A stretch of DNA of 64,000 nt from Dolomedes plantarius (lineage: Eukaryota; Arthropoda; Arachnida; Araneae; Dolomedidae). Under the pieces are notes generated by a model. The model saw nothing but the letters and a program-made list of their open reading frames with translations, did no database searches and was not told the origin of the DNA. Within the stretch, counting starts at the first letter, position 1. Each line of letters starts with the position of its first letter. The translations under genes were made by a program, and so were the position numbers. Positions 35,601-47,352 of this stretch are shown here, in pieces. The stretch spans positions 192,023,039 through 192,087,038 of the forward strand of contig OU015492.1 in the NCBI GenBank assembly GCA_907164885.2, in the 5' to 3' direction.

Positions 35601-38600
35601 TGCATACATTGACTGTTGTATTTATTATAAATATATATATATATATTTGACAATTGCATACATTAACCGTTGCATTTAATTTGAATGTATTTTGTAACGA
35701 AGCATGAGTATTTAGTTAGTGTTAACATATATAAGAAAAAAATTGCAAAACAGCAAAAAAGTTTTGAAACAAATCTGTCACGTTGCAATTACAGAATACC
35801 TCATTTTATAAGTTCGAAGTATTACATAGATAAGAAAAAAATATTTGCATTAATTTACTTGAGAATATCTTTTCCAATTACATGACAATTTGCTGGCCAT
35901 ATGTTCTTTTCTCCATGCATTCCAACAGTTAAATAACTTATCAGGGCATCCAACCAGACATATATCTAGAAAATAAAACAGAATTCTTGATATGGATAAA
36001 AAAACAATAAAATCAAATTGAATAATTTTTAGTAAGAAGAAATAAAGAAGCAAAAATGAGGAGCACCTTAAAGCAGCGGTTTCCAACCTTTATGCTACTA
36101 TGCCTTTAAAAAAAAAAACAAAAAAAAAAACCTACACCTCCCTAAAAAAAAAAATTTTTTTTTTACTGTGCCTCCCTATCTTCAAATAGCTATAACAATA
36201 TAGACACATTTTAAATAATAATAACTTTATTACAAAAAATTAAAACTACAATTAACAGAATAATAACAAGATTTTGCTATAACAATAAGAACATGCATAT
36301 TTATTTTTATATTAAATTACTCATTAAACTGCATCTAACACATCATAATTTAATGTGAGGGTTATTGTTATTTAATGGCACAAAGCTTATCACATCTTGG
36401 GGGCAATGTGGAGAGTGCCACTTAAAACTCTTTTTTGACTATTAACCTGGTTCGATATTTGATTTTTATTGCAGCCAGTACTGAAAAGCAAGTTTCGCAT
36501 AAATAAGATGTTACAAACGGTAGAAGCTTTTGTAGTGCTTTGCAATACAAAGATTCATCCAAAATTGAATTATCATTTCATTTTGAAACTTTTGTTTTAG
36601 TGAGCTATCGCATGACAATTCTATCAATTTTTCTTTTTCGATGGTTGTCAACTCAAATTAGTCAATTTATAGATATTATAGTTATATTATATTCCTTTTT
36701 TATAGATATTATGGTATGAACATTGATTTTTTATTAAAAATTTTTTGCGCCTCCCCTGGGTGTCGCACTTCCCAGGTTGGAACCAGCAGCCATAAAGTGA
36801 AAATTTATTTCAAAATCAAACGACTGTTAACAGTTTGGTCCAAACAGTTAGTGAACAGAGATAATGTATACACATATTAAAGAGAATAATCTTTTAAAAT
36901 CATTAATGAAGAAAAATAGCAACACAAAGAGAAACTTTGAACACCATTTTTAAAGCAAAAGAAGAGTAAAAAACACAAAATAAATTTTAAAAAGCTATAA
37001 TTATTTTAAGGCTATTCAAGTAACATTTAACATCTACAACAAGGAAACTTTTACTAGGTAATGAAAGGTACAGACAATAAGAGTTAAAACTCTAAGAGTT
37101 AGTAATTTAAGGGTAGATAGGGGACTCTGCAAAGGTATAAATTAAAATAGCAAGATTAAGAACTGTGACTTAACATGAGAATTAGAGACTAAAAACATTA
37201 TAAAGGTCAAAATTTATAAATTTAAAACTTTATCTATTAACTAAATCAGCTAAACTATATTTGAACTACAGTAAAAATTCAAATTCAAACCTACAGAACT
37301 GTAAATCATTTCAAACACATATTTATGCAGAAAAACTTCAATGAAATACTCAAATGAAAATAAGAATTGAGTAAAGTCAGTTGAAAAAAAAAATTAAGTT
37401 TGAGTTCAAGCATATTTAAAAAAAGTACTGGTCTTTGCAATTAAGTTAAATTTAATATATTTATAAATTGTAATTCATTAAATCAAGAAGAATCATAAAT
37501 TTCTCTAGCGTATAATTTACATACCACTTGTGAATTATCCTCTGGAACAGGTATACCCCAAGACAATCGAGAAAGAGGTCTAGAAACAGATAAATCATAT
37601 AAGCCCTCTGAAATCCATCGCCTAACATCATCAGTAAAAATAGCTGGCTTTATGACTATATAAGATAAAAATATCAGAAATAATACATACGATAAACATA
37701 TGAAAGAAATACAAGCAAAATTACTTAGTAAGATAAAACTATTCCAAGATTTTCAGTGCTTAATTGAATAAAATTTATAGCTAAAAAAGAACTGAATTTG
37801 AAACAGAGTTAGAAATAACCGAATTCAAATTATACAGTGCAGCTATCTCAAAACCATTATGAAATAATGCCTCATTTATAATGTGAAAGAATATTTAATA
37901 ACAACAATAAATGTAAATATGGTTATGACAGTATTGGTTTGGTTGAGAGTGCTATGGTCATGTGTTGCTACACAAGGGCTAATTAGACCACAGCTTAAAG
38001 CCTATTCTGAATGGCTACAAACATGCATACCAATAGTGGGACTTGAACTCACAGACTTTGGTACTGAAAGCCAGCACCCTAGTCATTCAGCCACTGTCCG
38101 AATTATGATGGTAATAGTGAGCCTGAATCTAATCCTTTAAAAAATTATTTCCATGACTAAACACATTTCCAAAGCAGAAATTCTATTTCATGCTAAAAAT
38201 ATATTTAATGTTTTCTTAAATAATTTCAAAACAGTATTATTCAAATTATTTGACTTGAAAATCTATAGATGCAGTGACAACTTTTCTAAAATTTGCAGAC
38301 TTAAAAATTATTTCATACGAAATTTCTAAAATCAATTTTTTTTTGTGATTTCATAAATATTTGATATCACCATATTTCTATACTATTAAATAATTAATAA
38401 CATTATTGTTCCTACTCAACAACCATTTACACAAAATGATTCTTTTTTTTTTTTTTACTTCTAACTCAAAAATTTTTGTATTTATAAAATTCCTGAATAT
38501 GCAGATGGAACATGCTTTTTGTATGATATAAATATAGTATGAAGTATGATATAAATGGTTCTCATTCTTTAAAGCTAACAGCAGCTGAAAAAAAATTCAC

Positions 38601-41600
38601 ATTAGACTTCCATCTTATTGCACTCAAGGTAATCCATTGCAAAAAATAGATTATTCCTGTTACACTAAAAAAGTAATAGCAAACCTCATTTTTTAAGCAT
38701 TATTTTGTTTAAAATTAGCAAACTCAAGTTTTGCTAATGTATAATAAATTCTATTTAAAAAAAAAAGGTACACTTTAGTCTAAAGTCATTCAAAAAGGAA
38801 AATAAACTTGTTATTTTATGAGGGTGCACTACCATATTTTTTGAAACCTAACAGAAACCAAGACACATTTCTGCTTTTGTTATCAATTTGCATTTTTAAT
38901 TGTCATATTTTATGAAAGTTATTTCTGAAATTTATGAGATATGATTATTAACTAAAAAAAAATTAAGGATGTTTTGACTACTTTAATGAAACCAAGTTAT
39001 TAAAAAATATATTATTTTAAAAACATTTGGTAAACATGCTATTTAAAAAAAAAACATTCTGATCTTTGTTCGTAAAAATCCTGATTTGAAAAAAAAATAA
39101 ACAAAGTAAAGATGTATTTATTAAAACTGGAATGTAAAGTCAATTTTTTTTTGTTGCTGTCAAAATCAGACTTGTAGGTAAGACAGTAATTACTAGAAAA
39201 GTACTTTTATTTGTTTAAAACAAACAGTGAAGGTGCAAATATTTATGTACTTTTAAATCAGTCTGGAAATGTTATTAATTATATAAATTATTGCACAACT
39301 GAATCTTTTTCAGGGGCTTGAAAGAGTTGAACAGTTTAAAGTAAGCAGATTAGTATAGATGTTATATAATTTCACTACATAAGATCTATAATATTCTTTA
39401 TTTCAAGAAAGACTTTATTTAGTAATTAATCAGTTGTTATACAGTGTTTTCTAAAATTTGCAATAATTAAAAGTTAAAGTACTCTTATTTTAAATTTATA
39501 CCAAAAATAAATAAATAAATACCTATTCCCCCTTTCTACAGAAGTTTTTAAAAAAATTTATTATTTTCTAATTATCCTATGACTTCACAACATAGCTTTT
39601 CCCCTATTTCAATTTTCTTTGTGCAACCTCAGGAATATTTGTAAAATTATGCTGTCTACTAGTTGTTTCAATTTTTCATTAAATATGCTACTTAAAAAAA
39701 GCTTTTAATCATATTTAATTAACATACTTAAAATTCACTATCCCCCATTTCCTTTCAGTTATATTCATATGACATTGAAATATTGATACCATTTATAAAT
39801 AAATTGAATAAAACAAGAAGCAAATGAAAATAACTGAACATAATCATACAAAATCATTAAGATATACACACCATCTTTTGATAACCAATATAAAAGATCA
39901 TCTTGAAATTTAGGAAGAGGAAATACATAATTTTCTTCAGACATTCGTTCAACAGGAGATCCAGTTTCAACAGATACCTGATAAAAAAAATTTTTCATTC
40001 AGTATTTATCAAATATCTAATATAAAATTTATGGAAGTATGGCATAAACTACTGGCAACATATATTACAGGCATTGCTTTAAAAAGTCACATAAAATATT
40101 TTCCCCATCACAAACTGACTGGTTTAGATTTCACAATGGTAATGCATTAAGTAGACACAGCCACATTAGGATAGCTAAAGAAGTGCATTGTTTTCTATGG
40201 AGAAGAGTATAAAATTTATGGGAAAAAAAGAGAAGCAAATGCTCATCTTATAAACAGTAGTTAATTCATAACTAAAAGACCAAATATCTGCTTTACATTA
40301 CTAATGGGATAATTCATACATTAAACATTTTTTTAAGACTAAGGTATGAAAATGGTAGCCATTTTTAAATTTTTAATCACAAACTTTTGGAGGATAAAAA
40401 AAATTGCCATTTTTAATTTTATCTGTATGTAACCCTAAATTAGATTCAGAACCAAATACTAAATATCACAATATCAATCAGCCTAAATATTATAAAAAGA
40501 ATTCTAGGTTTAAAATAATGAATTTTCTTTCTTTTGAAACATGTTTCAAGATTAAGTTTATTTTTTTACTAATTATTTTCTTTTTACAGATCATTCATTC
40601 TGAATATTTGCATACACAAATCTAACAGATTTTCATTAATTTTCAATATTTTTGTAAATCCCCCTTCTACAAATTATAATAGATGTTATAGATGCATAAA
40701 AGAGATTCAACATAAAGCAAATGGCAGTTTAAAACAGAACTGTTTTTTCTATTTAGCTAAATGTTAAAGTTACTTTCTTATACAATTTCATATAAATACA
40801 ATAAGAATAAAGGATGAGGAAAAACTAAGTCACTAAAATAATACTAAATCAAAAATAAAATGGAAAATAAAATTAATAAATGGCATTTTAAAAAGTTAAT
40901 TGGTATATAAAACAGAGTTTTAACATAAAGCATATAACAGTTCAATGTAGATGTGTTTTTGAATTGCACTAAACCTTATACTTGTTAACTTTCTTTCATA
41001 GTTTTATATATAAACAATAAAAATAAAGAATGGGTAAAAACTAAATTACTAAAATAATACTTAATTAACAATAGAGAATATAAACAAATTTTACACAGGG
41101 AAAATACAACCAATAAAATAATGTCACCATTCAGCTTCAACTTAAAACTGAGAAGATACGGTTGAAAAATATGGATTTCAAAAAGGGATTTCTTGAGGGT
41201 TTTTTAACCTTCTTCTCAAAACAGTTATAGATCAATGCACCACAGCTATTTAATAGAATCCTATCATTCAAAATTATGTCAAAGTTGTAAAACTCATACA
41301 AATAAAAATCCCAGCAACAGAACATATATTAAAACCACAAAATTTACATGTAACTTGATATAACCTTACCATCTTTTTATCAGATCCCTCTTTTAATTCT
41401 TTTACTTGAGATGATGGCACAAAAGCTTCATCTATAACACTGTACCAACCTTCATATGTCCCTTTCTTTATATATCCATTATCTCTGAGTTTTGCCTGTA
41501 ATTAGAGAGTCAAAATTAAAAACATATAAGTAGAAACAATTAGTTAAAAAATTTAATTTGAAAACAAGACTTACCCAAAATTCTTGAACAATTATTTTGT

Positions 41601-44600
41601 GCTTTTCATCAGTAGTCCTGATGAAATGAGTAGTGGATATATCAGTTTTGTTGAATATCTCCTGAACCAAATATTAAGCAATGTTATTGTTTATGAGTAA
41701 GATAATGAAACAGATTATACATTTACTTAAATAATTGAATATATCATAAAAATGCAAAATATAGAGTGCATTCAAATCAATAACATTCACACAGCTGAAT
41801 TCAGCAATATATCTTCCCTCATAACAAAAATTATTACACATAACATTTCTACCATTAAAAATATTTCCTATAAATCGCTCACTCCTTTCAACGTCATATC
41901 TAAACAATCTGTGATTTTTAGTTACACCTGTTTTTAGAATGCCCTGAAAGAGAAGTATATCCCTTCAAGATCATATCTTACCGCTCCATATTTAACCACT
42001 AGAGAGTAGAATTAATATTTATTTTTTAATATATTTTATTCTACTTTTAAACTTTAAAATCACTCGCCTGAAAAATAACGTTTTTTGAGGTATGACGTTG
42101 TTGAAGTGAGTGAGCGATATTCTGTTTAGGTCAACTGAAACAACAAAAAGATATTCTTTTGCAGTTTAATATTCAAAAGCCAATAATTTTTTTAAAATAA
42201 GGGAAAAGATAATTCTACTAATAATTTTCTAGAAGCTTCTTGTGTAATTTTGACTGAAAAATTTCTTAATTTCTTGTTAATTTTGCAATTAGATCCCTAT
42301 TTGCTTTTTCTTTGTTATTTTTCATAGGCATTGATGCTAATGTCAATAAAAAAATTTACTGATACTTAAAAAAAAAAAATCTTATGTTGAGAGACACTCA
42401 ATGAACCACAACTCCCTATGTGCAGCCCAATATAAAACAGCTCTGTATTCCCAGTTGTCAAAAGCAAAATGGTAGTCCCTCAAACAGGTACAAGTTAGAT
42501 GATGGTTTAGGCGTACCTTGTCCTTTTTGGGCCTTGTGCTATTAAACCCCAACAAATCAAACCAAATGATGGTTAAAATCCATAATTTCCACAGACAAAC
42601 AAACTGGGGGGGGGGGGGGAGGGGTTAGGTGAGCTAGCCAAAACAAAACAGTTTAAGGTAACAAAGTAAAAAGTGTTCTGAAGCAAGAATTCTAAAATAG
42701 GTGTTGTAGCAAGTTCATACTGATATAAGTGAAGATGCAGTCAATTTGGAGATGGTAAGAAGTAATAATGATGTAAAAAAAAGCTAATAAATTTATATAA
42801 TAAGTAAGAATAAAACAATGTTTCAAATATCGCACCATTTACAATATTACAGAGCAAAAAAGAAAAAAAAGCTGGAACTCATATAAGTTAAACTTAAAAA
42901 ATTTAAAATAGTTTAAGTACAAATAATGTAAAATCACCAACATACAGTAACATAATTTAGCTTCTATATATTGTTACACATATAAAACTAACAAGTATAT
43001 GTCTCATTTCATACAAATTAGTATTTTTTATAATAATGACTTTTTTTAAAAAAAGAATATGTACCCAGCAAGTTACTATTTTATGAATCTACTTCTCCAA
43101 TGCAGCAGACGGTTACTTGGACATTATCCTTACTGTCATATGATACTGCGGTATTGCTGGCCATTTTTCAGGGAGCACCGTATACGTGGACCAGCATTGC
43201 CCCCCTATGGGCCGGTCCCGTACTTTTGAACCAAGACAAGTGACGAGACCAGAACACTTGATCCTGCACCTCCAAATGTAAATTTGAGAACTTGGAGGAC
43301 ATTGCAGCCACAACCTATTTTACATGCCCCGGCCAGCATTAGTGAACACGGAGGTGGATTTGTCATCAACAGGCAACGAACCTGCAACCCTCAGATCACT
43401 GACTCAACGCCTTTGCCAACCGGGCAATTCTATGAATCTTACATAAAACAAATCTTAATCTCCTTTTATTCCATCAAGTGATTTAATAAATGGTATTCAG
43501 CAGCAAAATCTTTTTAGGAAATAATATATACTTATGAAGAGAAAGATTATAACAGAATTCAAACTACCTGAAATTTTTTTGACATTGTTGTACAGTAAGG
43601 TAAGGGAGGAATTTTGGCTGATTCTGCAGCCTGCTGAACTTTCAATCCATGTTCATCAGTACCTGTGGAAAATACTACATCTTTTCCAAAGATTCTATTC
43701 ATTCTTGCAAATGCATCAGCATACATGCATGACTGCAAATGGCCAATATGAGGCGCTGAAACAGTAAAATTACTATAGTAAAATAACAACATATATCTCC
43801 AAAATTAAATTTACATGGCTATTATTTCATCATAAACATAAACTAACTCAATTCTATTTATAAAACAAACCTAAAATTACTTAACAAGATATTATCTTTA
43901 CATTACAAAAGAAAAAAACTGGAAGAATAATGAGTCTATTTAGGAAGCTATAATTCAGAAAACTATGGAGTGATTGCTAACATGTTATCAAGAGAGACAG
44001 GCAATCAGTACTTGTGACATAGAAATATAACAGTAAAAAAAAATTAAGTATTGAAAGATTTAGGTACAGAGTATAAACTTTTCAGCTAAATACTGAATTA
44101 CACAATTTAATAATAATATAAATGGTAAACTGCCCTAAATGAACGTTAAATGATTCAATGAATTTAGGTACTCTACTAAGAATTATGAAAATAAATACTC
44201 TAGCAAATTAGTAAAAGCAATTTTTTTCATATATCTTTGAATCAGTCAAAGCACTTAGTAAAACTCAGTTTAATTTAAATACTATTATAACACATTATAA
44301 ATAAAATAATAAATTAAAAATTAAAAGAGAAAAGATAAAGCAAAGAAAAAGAGAATACAATAAAACTACTGATCATGCACATGAAACAAGAAGTGGAGGG
44401 TAGTTTACTAAATGAAGGCAAGAATACTATTAATAAATTATTAGTAATTAGAATTTACACTATTGATGGGAATACAAGATAATTCTTTTTTCTTTTCTTG
44501 CAATTAAATTGTCTTGGGCTAATCATTTCTTAGTGTTGTACAATACACATTATATGCTTAGTTTTGTACCTTTTCACTAAATAACAGAGGATTTAATGAA

Positions 44601-45695
44601 ATACCAAGAGGGGATAGATTGATTAAATTTTCATTACCACTACAGCATCAATATTGTGACGTTTGTTACGCAAGCCAAGTATTTCTTCTTAAATTTGGAC
44701 AGTTTTGTAAAACTGAAAAGCCTATTGTGCTGGGTTGGCATGGCTCTGAAAAGGATTAGCAGTTTTTTCTTTTAGGCACTGATGACTTGTCTCATCGAGG
44801 GAGGGTCCAGCAGTCAGTACCAACAAAAGGACTCCTTCTCGGCTGTGAATAGACCAGACACAGTGTCACTGAAGAACTCCGAGCAGATTGTACCATGGAT
44901 AGAAAGACACTGTCCTTTGTTAAAGGCAGTAGGTTTGGCAGAGTGTTAAAAGGGGACAGCACACAGCCCCAAGAGAGAGACAGAGTCAGAGAGGGCTCGG
45001 GAGAGACCCAACAGATGACAGTCACAAAGGGCTGGAAAACTGATTGACTTCGCTTGAGAGGAGAGAATGACAGATTTGAAGCTGGGCAATGATGTGCCAG
45101 TGTTTACCATTGAAACTTTAATGATAATTTAGGCTGGATGCCTGAATCGCACGGGATGTGCATCTTATACGATTTATTATACATAATTGTTTGTTACATG
45201 AAATTAAAAATAAAGAGTTTGCACTCGACAGCCCCTCTCTGTTGAAAAGTTAAGGTGAACTCCATTGCGGCCAGAAAGGTCTGTGCTACTCGGGAGCTAG
45301 ACTGAGAAACTAATAGTCAGGCCTCGATTATCAAAGAATAACAATTAAGACATGTTTTATATATTATCTTTTTAGATTCAACATATTAAAATTGAAAAAA
45401 AATACAGCATGGGATTTTATTCAAAAGTAATTTATATCTCCAAAACATGAGTAATTTTTTTACAAGTATTCTATGACATAAAAATTTCCTCAACATGCAT
45501 TTAAATAAACTTCAGTATCTAGATTTTAATGAATATTTGGAACATACATAAACAATAGATGAAATTACAACAATTGCTCAATACTTAAGTAATAACATAC
45601 TTACATCCATTGACATAAAAAATGGGTGTAGATACAAAATAATGTGAACTAAAGCGACTAGGGATGCACATAAAACTTGGTAGCTTTAACCACAT
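26242..45695 (-). CDS. MARS2: Mitochondrial methionyl-tRNA synthetase, 11 exons
   Basis: Charges tRNA-Met with methionine in the mitochondrial matrix (class I synthetase). Minus-strand exons: 45695-45605, 43755-43568, 41661-41575, 41495-41370, 39977-39872, 37655-37525, 35965-35859, 32702-32603, 31899-31788, 29406-29215, 26627-26242. All introns are GT-AG and phases agree. The sum is 1626 nt, or 541 residues plus stop, slightly shorter than the human protein (593). The start has an in-frame TGA three codons upstream. The first ~18 residues hold Lys/Arg and no acidic residue, as expected for a matrix signal. HIGH is at 33-36, TGTDEHG at 61-67, YVWLDAL at 245-251, KMSKS at 312-316, and the helical anticodon-binding domain includes N440 and P448-W449. 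The connective region has no Cys pairs, in line with the zinc-free mitochondrial type. I saw no stop or frameshift. Introns range from 79 to 3156 bp and are loaded with transposons. Confidence 0.95.
27082..27472 (-). mobile_element. Short Helitron of the GC-hairpin family in MARS2 intron 10
   Basis: The minus-strand 3' end has hairpin GGGCGAAGCCC followed by CTAG at 27082. The 5' end TCTATATAAATAAAG is at 27472, with A and T outside. Shares its hairpin end with 1982-2643. Confidence 0.6.
29215..29406 (-). CDS. MARS2: MARS2 exon 10
   Basis: Starts after TTTTTAG and ends before GTAATG. It encodes [20 protein letters not shown] and NLLSRC, the start of the helical anticodon-binding domain. In this family NADLANTLGN-like residues follow the catalytic domain. 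Confidence 0.93.
29990..31014. mobile_element. Longer copy of the pogo/Tc1-type MITE family
   Basis: Ends CAGTGGAATCTCAATC and GATCGAGATTCCACTG are inverted, with TA on both sides (29988-29989, 31015-31016). Subterminal ACGAT(A/G)GAT motifs are repeated near both ends. The 1025-bp length against 173 bp at 3329-3501 suggests one is a deletion product of a related source. No transposase was recognised inside. It lies in MARS2 intron 9. Confidence 0.75.
31222..31626. mobile_element. TA-flanked palindromic MITE
   Basis: Terminal CAGGGTGATTCAAAACTCC is repeated inverted at the right end, with TA at 31220-31221 and 31627-31628. Near the middle (about 31433-31570) a second, nearly perfect inverted repeat is centred at about 31502 (arms through GCAAACCTGATCAGCT). 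Located in MARS2 intron 9. Confidence 0.8.
31788..31899 (-). CDS. MARS2: MARS2 exon 9
   Basis: Begins right at the Met of KMSKS ([19 protein letters not shown]) after TTATTTTAG and ends before GTAAGAAC with one base of a Ser/Asn boundary codon. It also carries [11 protein letters not shown], conserved after KMSKS. Confidence 0.95.
32603..32702 (-). CDS. MARS2: MARS2 exon 8
   Basis: Encodes [14 protein letters not shown] and [11 protein letters not shown]. The last Lys is the first residue of KMSKS. Acceptor TTTTTTAG, donor GTAATAA. Confidence 0.95.
32787..33298. mobile_element. Tigger/pogo-like MITE in MARS2 intron 7
   Basis: Left end CACCCATACCTCGCTTTACG and right end CGGCCGTATAGCGAGGTATA are inverted (right end finishing GGTG), with TA at 32785-32786 and 33299-33300. 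The motif ATACCTCG next to the terminus resembles Tigger-type TIRs. There is no coding sequence. Confidence 0.75.
33634..34258. mobile_element. TIR element with 8-bp target duplication (hAT or P type)
   Basis: Ends GGTACTTTTCCGTTAG and CTAACGGAAAAGTACC are perfect inverted repeats flanked by the perfect 8-bp repeat CACACTTT (33626-33633, 34259-34266). The 8-bp duplication fits hAT or P elements. The terminus does not begin with the usual hAT CA, so the superfamily is left open. In MARS2 intron 7. Confidence 0.75.
34935..35719 (+). mobile_element. Non-autonomous Helitron, family A copy 2
   Basis: Begins TCTATATACATAAAACAG and ends TTTAGTTAG before T. The interior follows copy 1 at 9514-10177 (AATGCACAGACCAAACCGCT; GATTCTTCTTATAGTG; TGATCACGTG). 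The last bases have decayed from CTAG to TTAG. In MARS2 intron 7. Confidence 0.75.
35859..35965 (-). CDS. MARS2: MARS2 exon 7
   Basis: Encodes [20 protein letters not shown] followed by [15 protein letters not shown] and two bases of a Lys codon completed by exon 8. YVWLDAL is the conserved methionine-pocket segment. Confidence 0.95.
36074..36789 (-). mobile_element. hAT element remnant in MARS2 intron 6
   Basis: Ends CAGCGGTTTCCAACC and GGTTGGAACCAGCAG are imperfect inverted repeats, flanked by CCTTAAAG and CCATAAAG (one mismatch). The minus strand retains the transposase C-terminus around 36590-36360: [41 protein letters not shown], the hAT dimerisation signature of ZBED5/SCAND3-like proteins. 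Confidence 0.85.
37525..37655 (-). CDS. MARS2: MARS2 exon 6
   Basis: Encodes (V)[18 protein letters not shown], then [20 protein letters not shown], the conserved DxSxSR...WGIPVP region of the MetRS catalytic domain. Acceptor TTATATAG, donor GTATGTAA. Confidence 0.95.
37930..38108 (-). repeat. SINE family B, copy 2
   Basis: Located in MARS2 intron 5. Blocks match 1066-1235: CTACACAAGGGCTAATTAGA, GAATGGCTACAAACATGCAT, and a degraded B box (GGACTTGAACTC as read on plus). Confidence 0.7.
39872..39977 (-). CDS. MARS2: MARS2 exon 5
   Basis: Encodes [20 protein letters not shown] followed by [15 protein letters not shown], matching the SGxxVEwxxEENYxFxLSkF segment of MetRS. Donor GTGTGT; ends with one base of a Val codon. 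Confidence 0.95.
41370..41495 (-). CDS. MARS2: MARS2 exon 4
   Basis: Encodes [20 protein letters not shown] then [30 protein letters not shown] is the conserved connective-peptide segment. No zinc-binding Cys pairs. Confidence 0.95.
41575..41661 (-). CDS. MARS2: MARS2 exon 3
   Basis: 29 codons with [20 protein letters not shown] (IxxTxFIRTTDxxH motif) and HKIIVQEFW. Acceptor TTGGTTCAG, donor GTAAGTC; separated from exon 4 by a 79-bp intron. Confidence 0.95.
43113..43435 (-). repeat. SINE family A, copy 2, with extended middle
   Basis: On the minus strand the tRNA-like head is AATTGCCCGGTTGGCAAAG with a B-box-like GGTTCGTTGCC. The family A body returns after about 130 extra bases (GGGGGGCAATGCTGGTCCAC; TGGCCAGCAATACCGC; CTGCATTGGAGAAG). 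In MARS2 intron 2. Confidence 0.65.
43568..43755 (-). CDS. MARS2: MARS2 exon 2
   Basis: Starts after TTACTGTTTCAG. The Ser codon is split with exon 1, followed by [20 protein letters not shown] (HIGH motif) and [17 protein letters not shown]. Ends before GTAGTTTG. Confidence 0.96.
44656..45320 (+). mobile_element. Possible solo LTR or other retroelement in MARS2 intron 1
   Basis: A GC-richer block in an AT-rich intron, starting near TGTGACGTTTGTTACG and including a polypurine-rich middle (GAGAGAGACAGAGTCAGAGA) and AATAAAGAGTTTGCACTCG as a polyadenylation-like signal. It ends near AACTAATAGTCA. The layout fits an LTR, but I found no matching target duplication and no second copy, so the borders are approximate. 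Confidence 0.35.
45605..45695 (-). CDS. MARS2: MARS2 exon 1 with start codon
   Basis: Encodes 30 residues: a short basic leader ([18 protein letters not shown]) followed by [12 protein letters not shown], the conserved entry into HIGH, and one base of Ser31. Donor GTAAGTATG. In-frame TGA lies three codons upstream of this Met; a second Met is at position 9. Confidence 0.9.
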
Positions 45696-47057
45696 CTTTC
45701 TTCATAAATATATGTTTCTTAAACAGGTAATTACTCAAAGAGGATAAAAATATTAGTTGCTCCTAAAAAATTAATACAAAACATATAAGCAAAAAAGTGT
45801 TATAATCAAAATTATTTTTGATACAATCAGAAGCAATATACAAATATATAAATTTTTTAGCCATTTAAAATATTATATGTCAAAAGCCTTACAACAAATT
45901 ATATTTAATAAATACTTTTACATTTTTTAACATAGAATATATAGTCACAATATTTATTTTTTTTTAAGTTATTTAAAGATTTTAAGATAAAATACTGTAA
46001 GATAATTTGGATAATTGGTCAGAATTTAACTTTATTTTAAAGAATGTAAATAACAAGGAATTCAGCACCTTTGATCCCTTTAAGAAAATTAAGAGAATAA
46101 ACTAAAACAATGCTGTAAAATAGCATGGCAATAATAATATAGCTAATAATAGGATAGGGTAATGAAAGGATTAAATGGTCTACAAATTCTATATCCTATT
46201 GATAACTATTGACTAATCCCAATATTACTTTGATTTTAAAATCAAATATATTAAACAAATAGCAAAGAGAATTAAGCCTATTTAGATACTGTAAAATATA
46301 TTATCTTTTGTTAATACAACAGCCTTAGGCACCAATATTAAACCTATTCAACCAATTTACCTTTTTTACTTTAATTCATCGGCTGTGCTACAGAACACAA
46401 TCAGTTTAACTTTCCTTGTAAAGATGAAAATGTCTCCCTCAACTATGAAAAAGTATAAGAAATTTAAAATGATTCTTTATTTTGATATAAGGAAATAGGA
46501 TAATTTGATATGGTGTTTAATTAGTTTCTCGGAATTTGGCATAATCCCTTTTTAAAGTAGGAAGATATATAAAAAAATATATAGAAAATTAAATTCAGTT
46601 AAAACAATATTTTGTTCAAGAAATCTAATTGAATGAATCCCAATTGTTTCAGTTTGCTCTTACAGGTTATCAAAACCTTTGAAAACAATTTAGAAAAACC
46701 ATGTCTTCTGGCTTTACTAATCTATGCCCTCTATACCGAATATTACTACTGATTAATGATAAGTTATCAATTGAAGCTGCACCTTTGCTTGAGTGTTACA
46801 TGAAAATATTCTACAGTAAATAAAACCTACATATCCATACCTGTACTCAGACTATTTTAAGTTCACTTTCTATTTAGGCTAGGTAATAAATATAAAGAGA
46901 TTAACTAATAAATGATAAGCTAGTACATAATTTAAATAATGTTAAAAAAATTCTTTTATGGGAGGTATGATGTAAAATATGTTTATACAAAAATCCTATG
47001 ACATTCTATTTTAATTCTCAATACATATTATTGAAAATAAAATGGTTCCCCTAGGAA

Positions 47058-47068
<11 letters not shown>

Positions 47069-47088
<20 letters not shown>
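47069..47088. repeat. Poly(A) run
   Basis: About 20 consecutive A on the plus strand between INO80C and MARS2. On the minus strand this is poly(T), so it is not a retrocopy tail of INO80C. Confidence 0.9.
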
Positions 47089-47352
47089 GAAGCCTTTAAA
47101 TGGGTGGTAGTTTTGGTATATGATCCAGTAATAATTTTTATATAACAGTTTAAAAATAGTAACGAGATATTTACTTAACAATTTGAATAATGCAGAAGTT
47201 GCTATTTCGATAAAAATCCTCACCATAAGCCCAGCACTTAAATAAAGGGCCTTTATTTAGAACATACTTACTCAAAATTAGCTCTTTCCAGGAGCTGAAT
47301 TAATAAACCTGATGCTTATTAAACTTTCTACCAGTCTTAAATGAAAAAAATA

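Noticed and set aside
43205..43481. Frames on both strands over 43.2-43.5 kb
   Set aside because: They lie in SINE family A sequence within MARS2 intron 2 and show no protein motif.
44792..45025. 77-codon minus-strand frame with SLTLSLSWG and [10 protein letters not shown]
   Set aside because: It is the complement of a GA-rich tract in the LTR-like block; no splice signals join it to MARS2.
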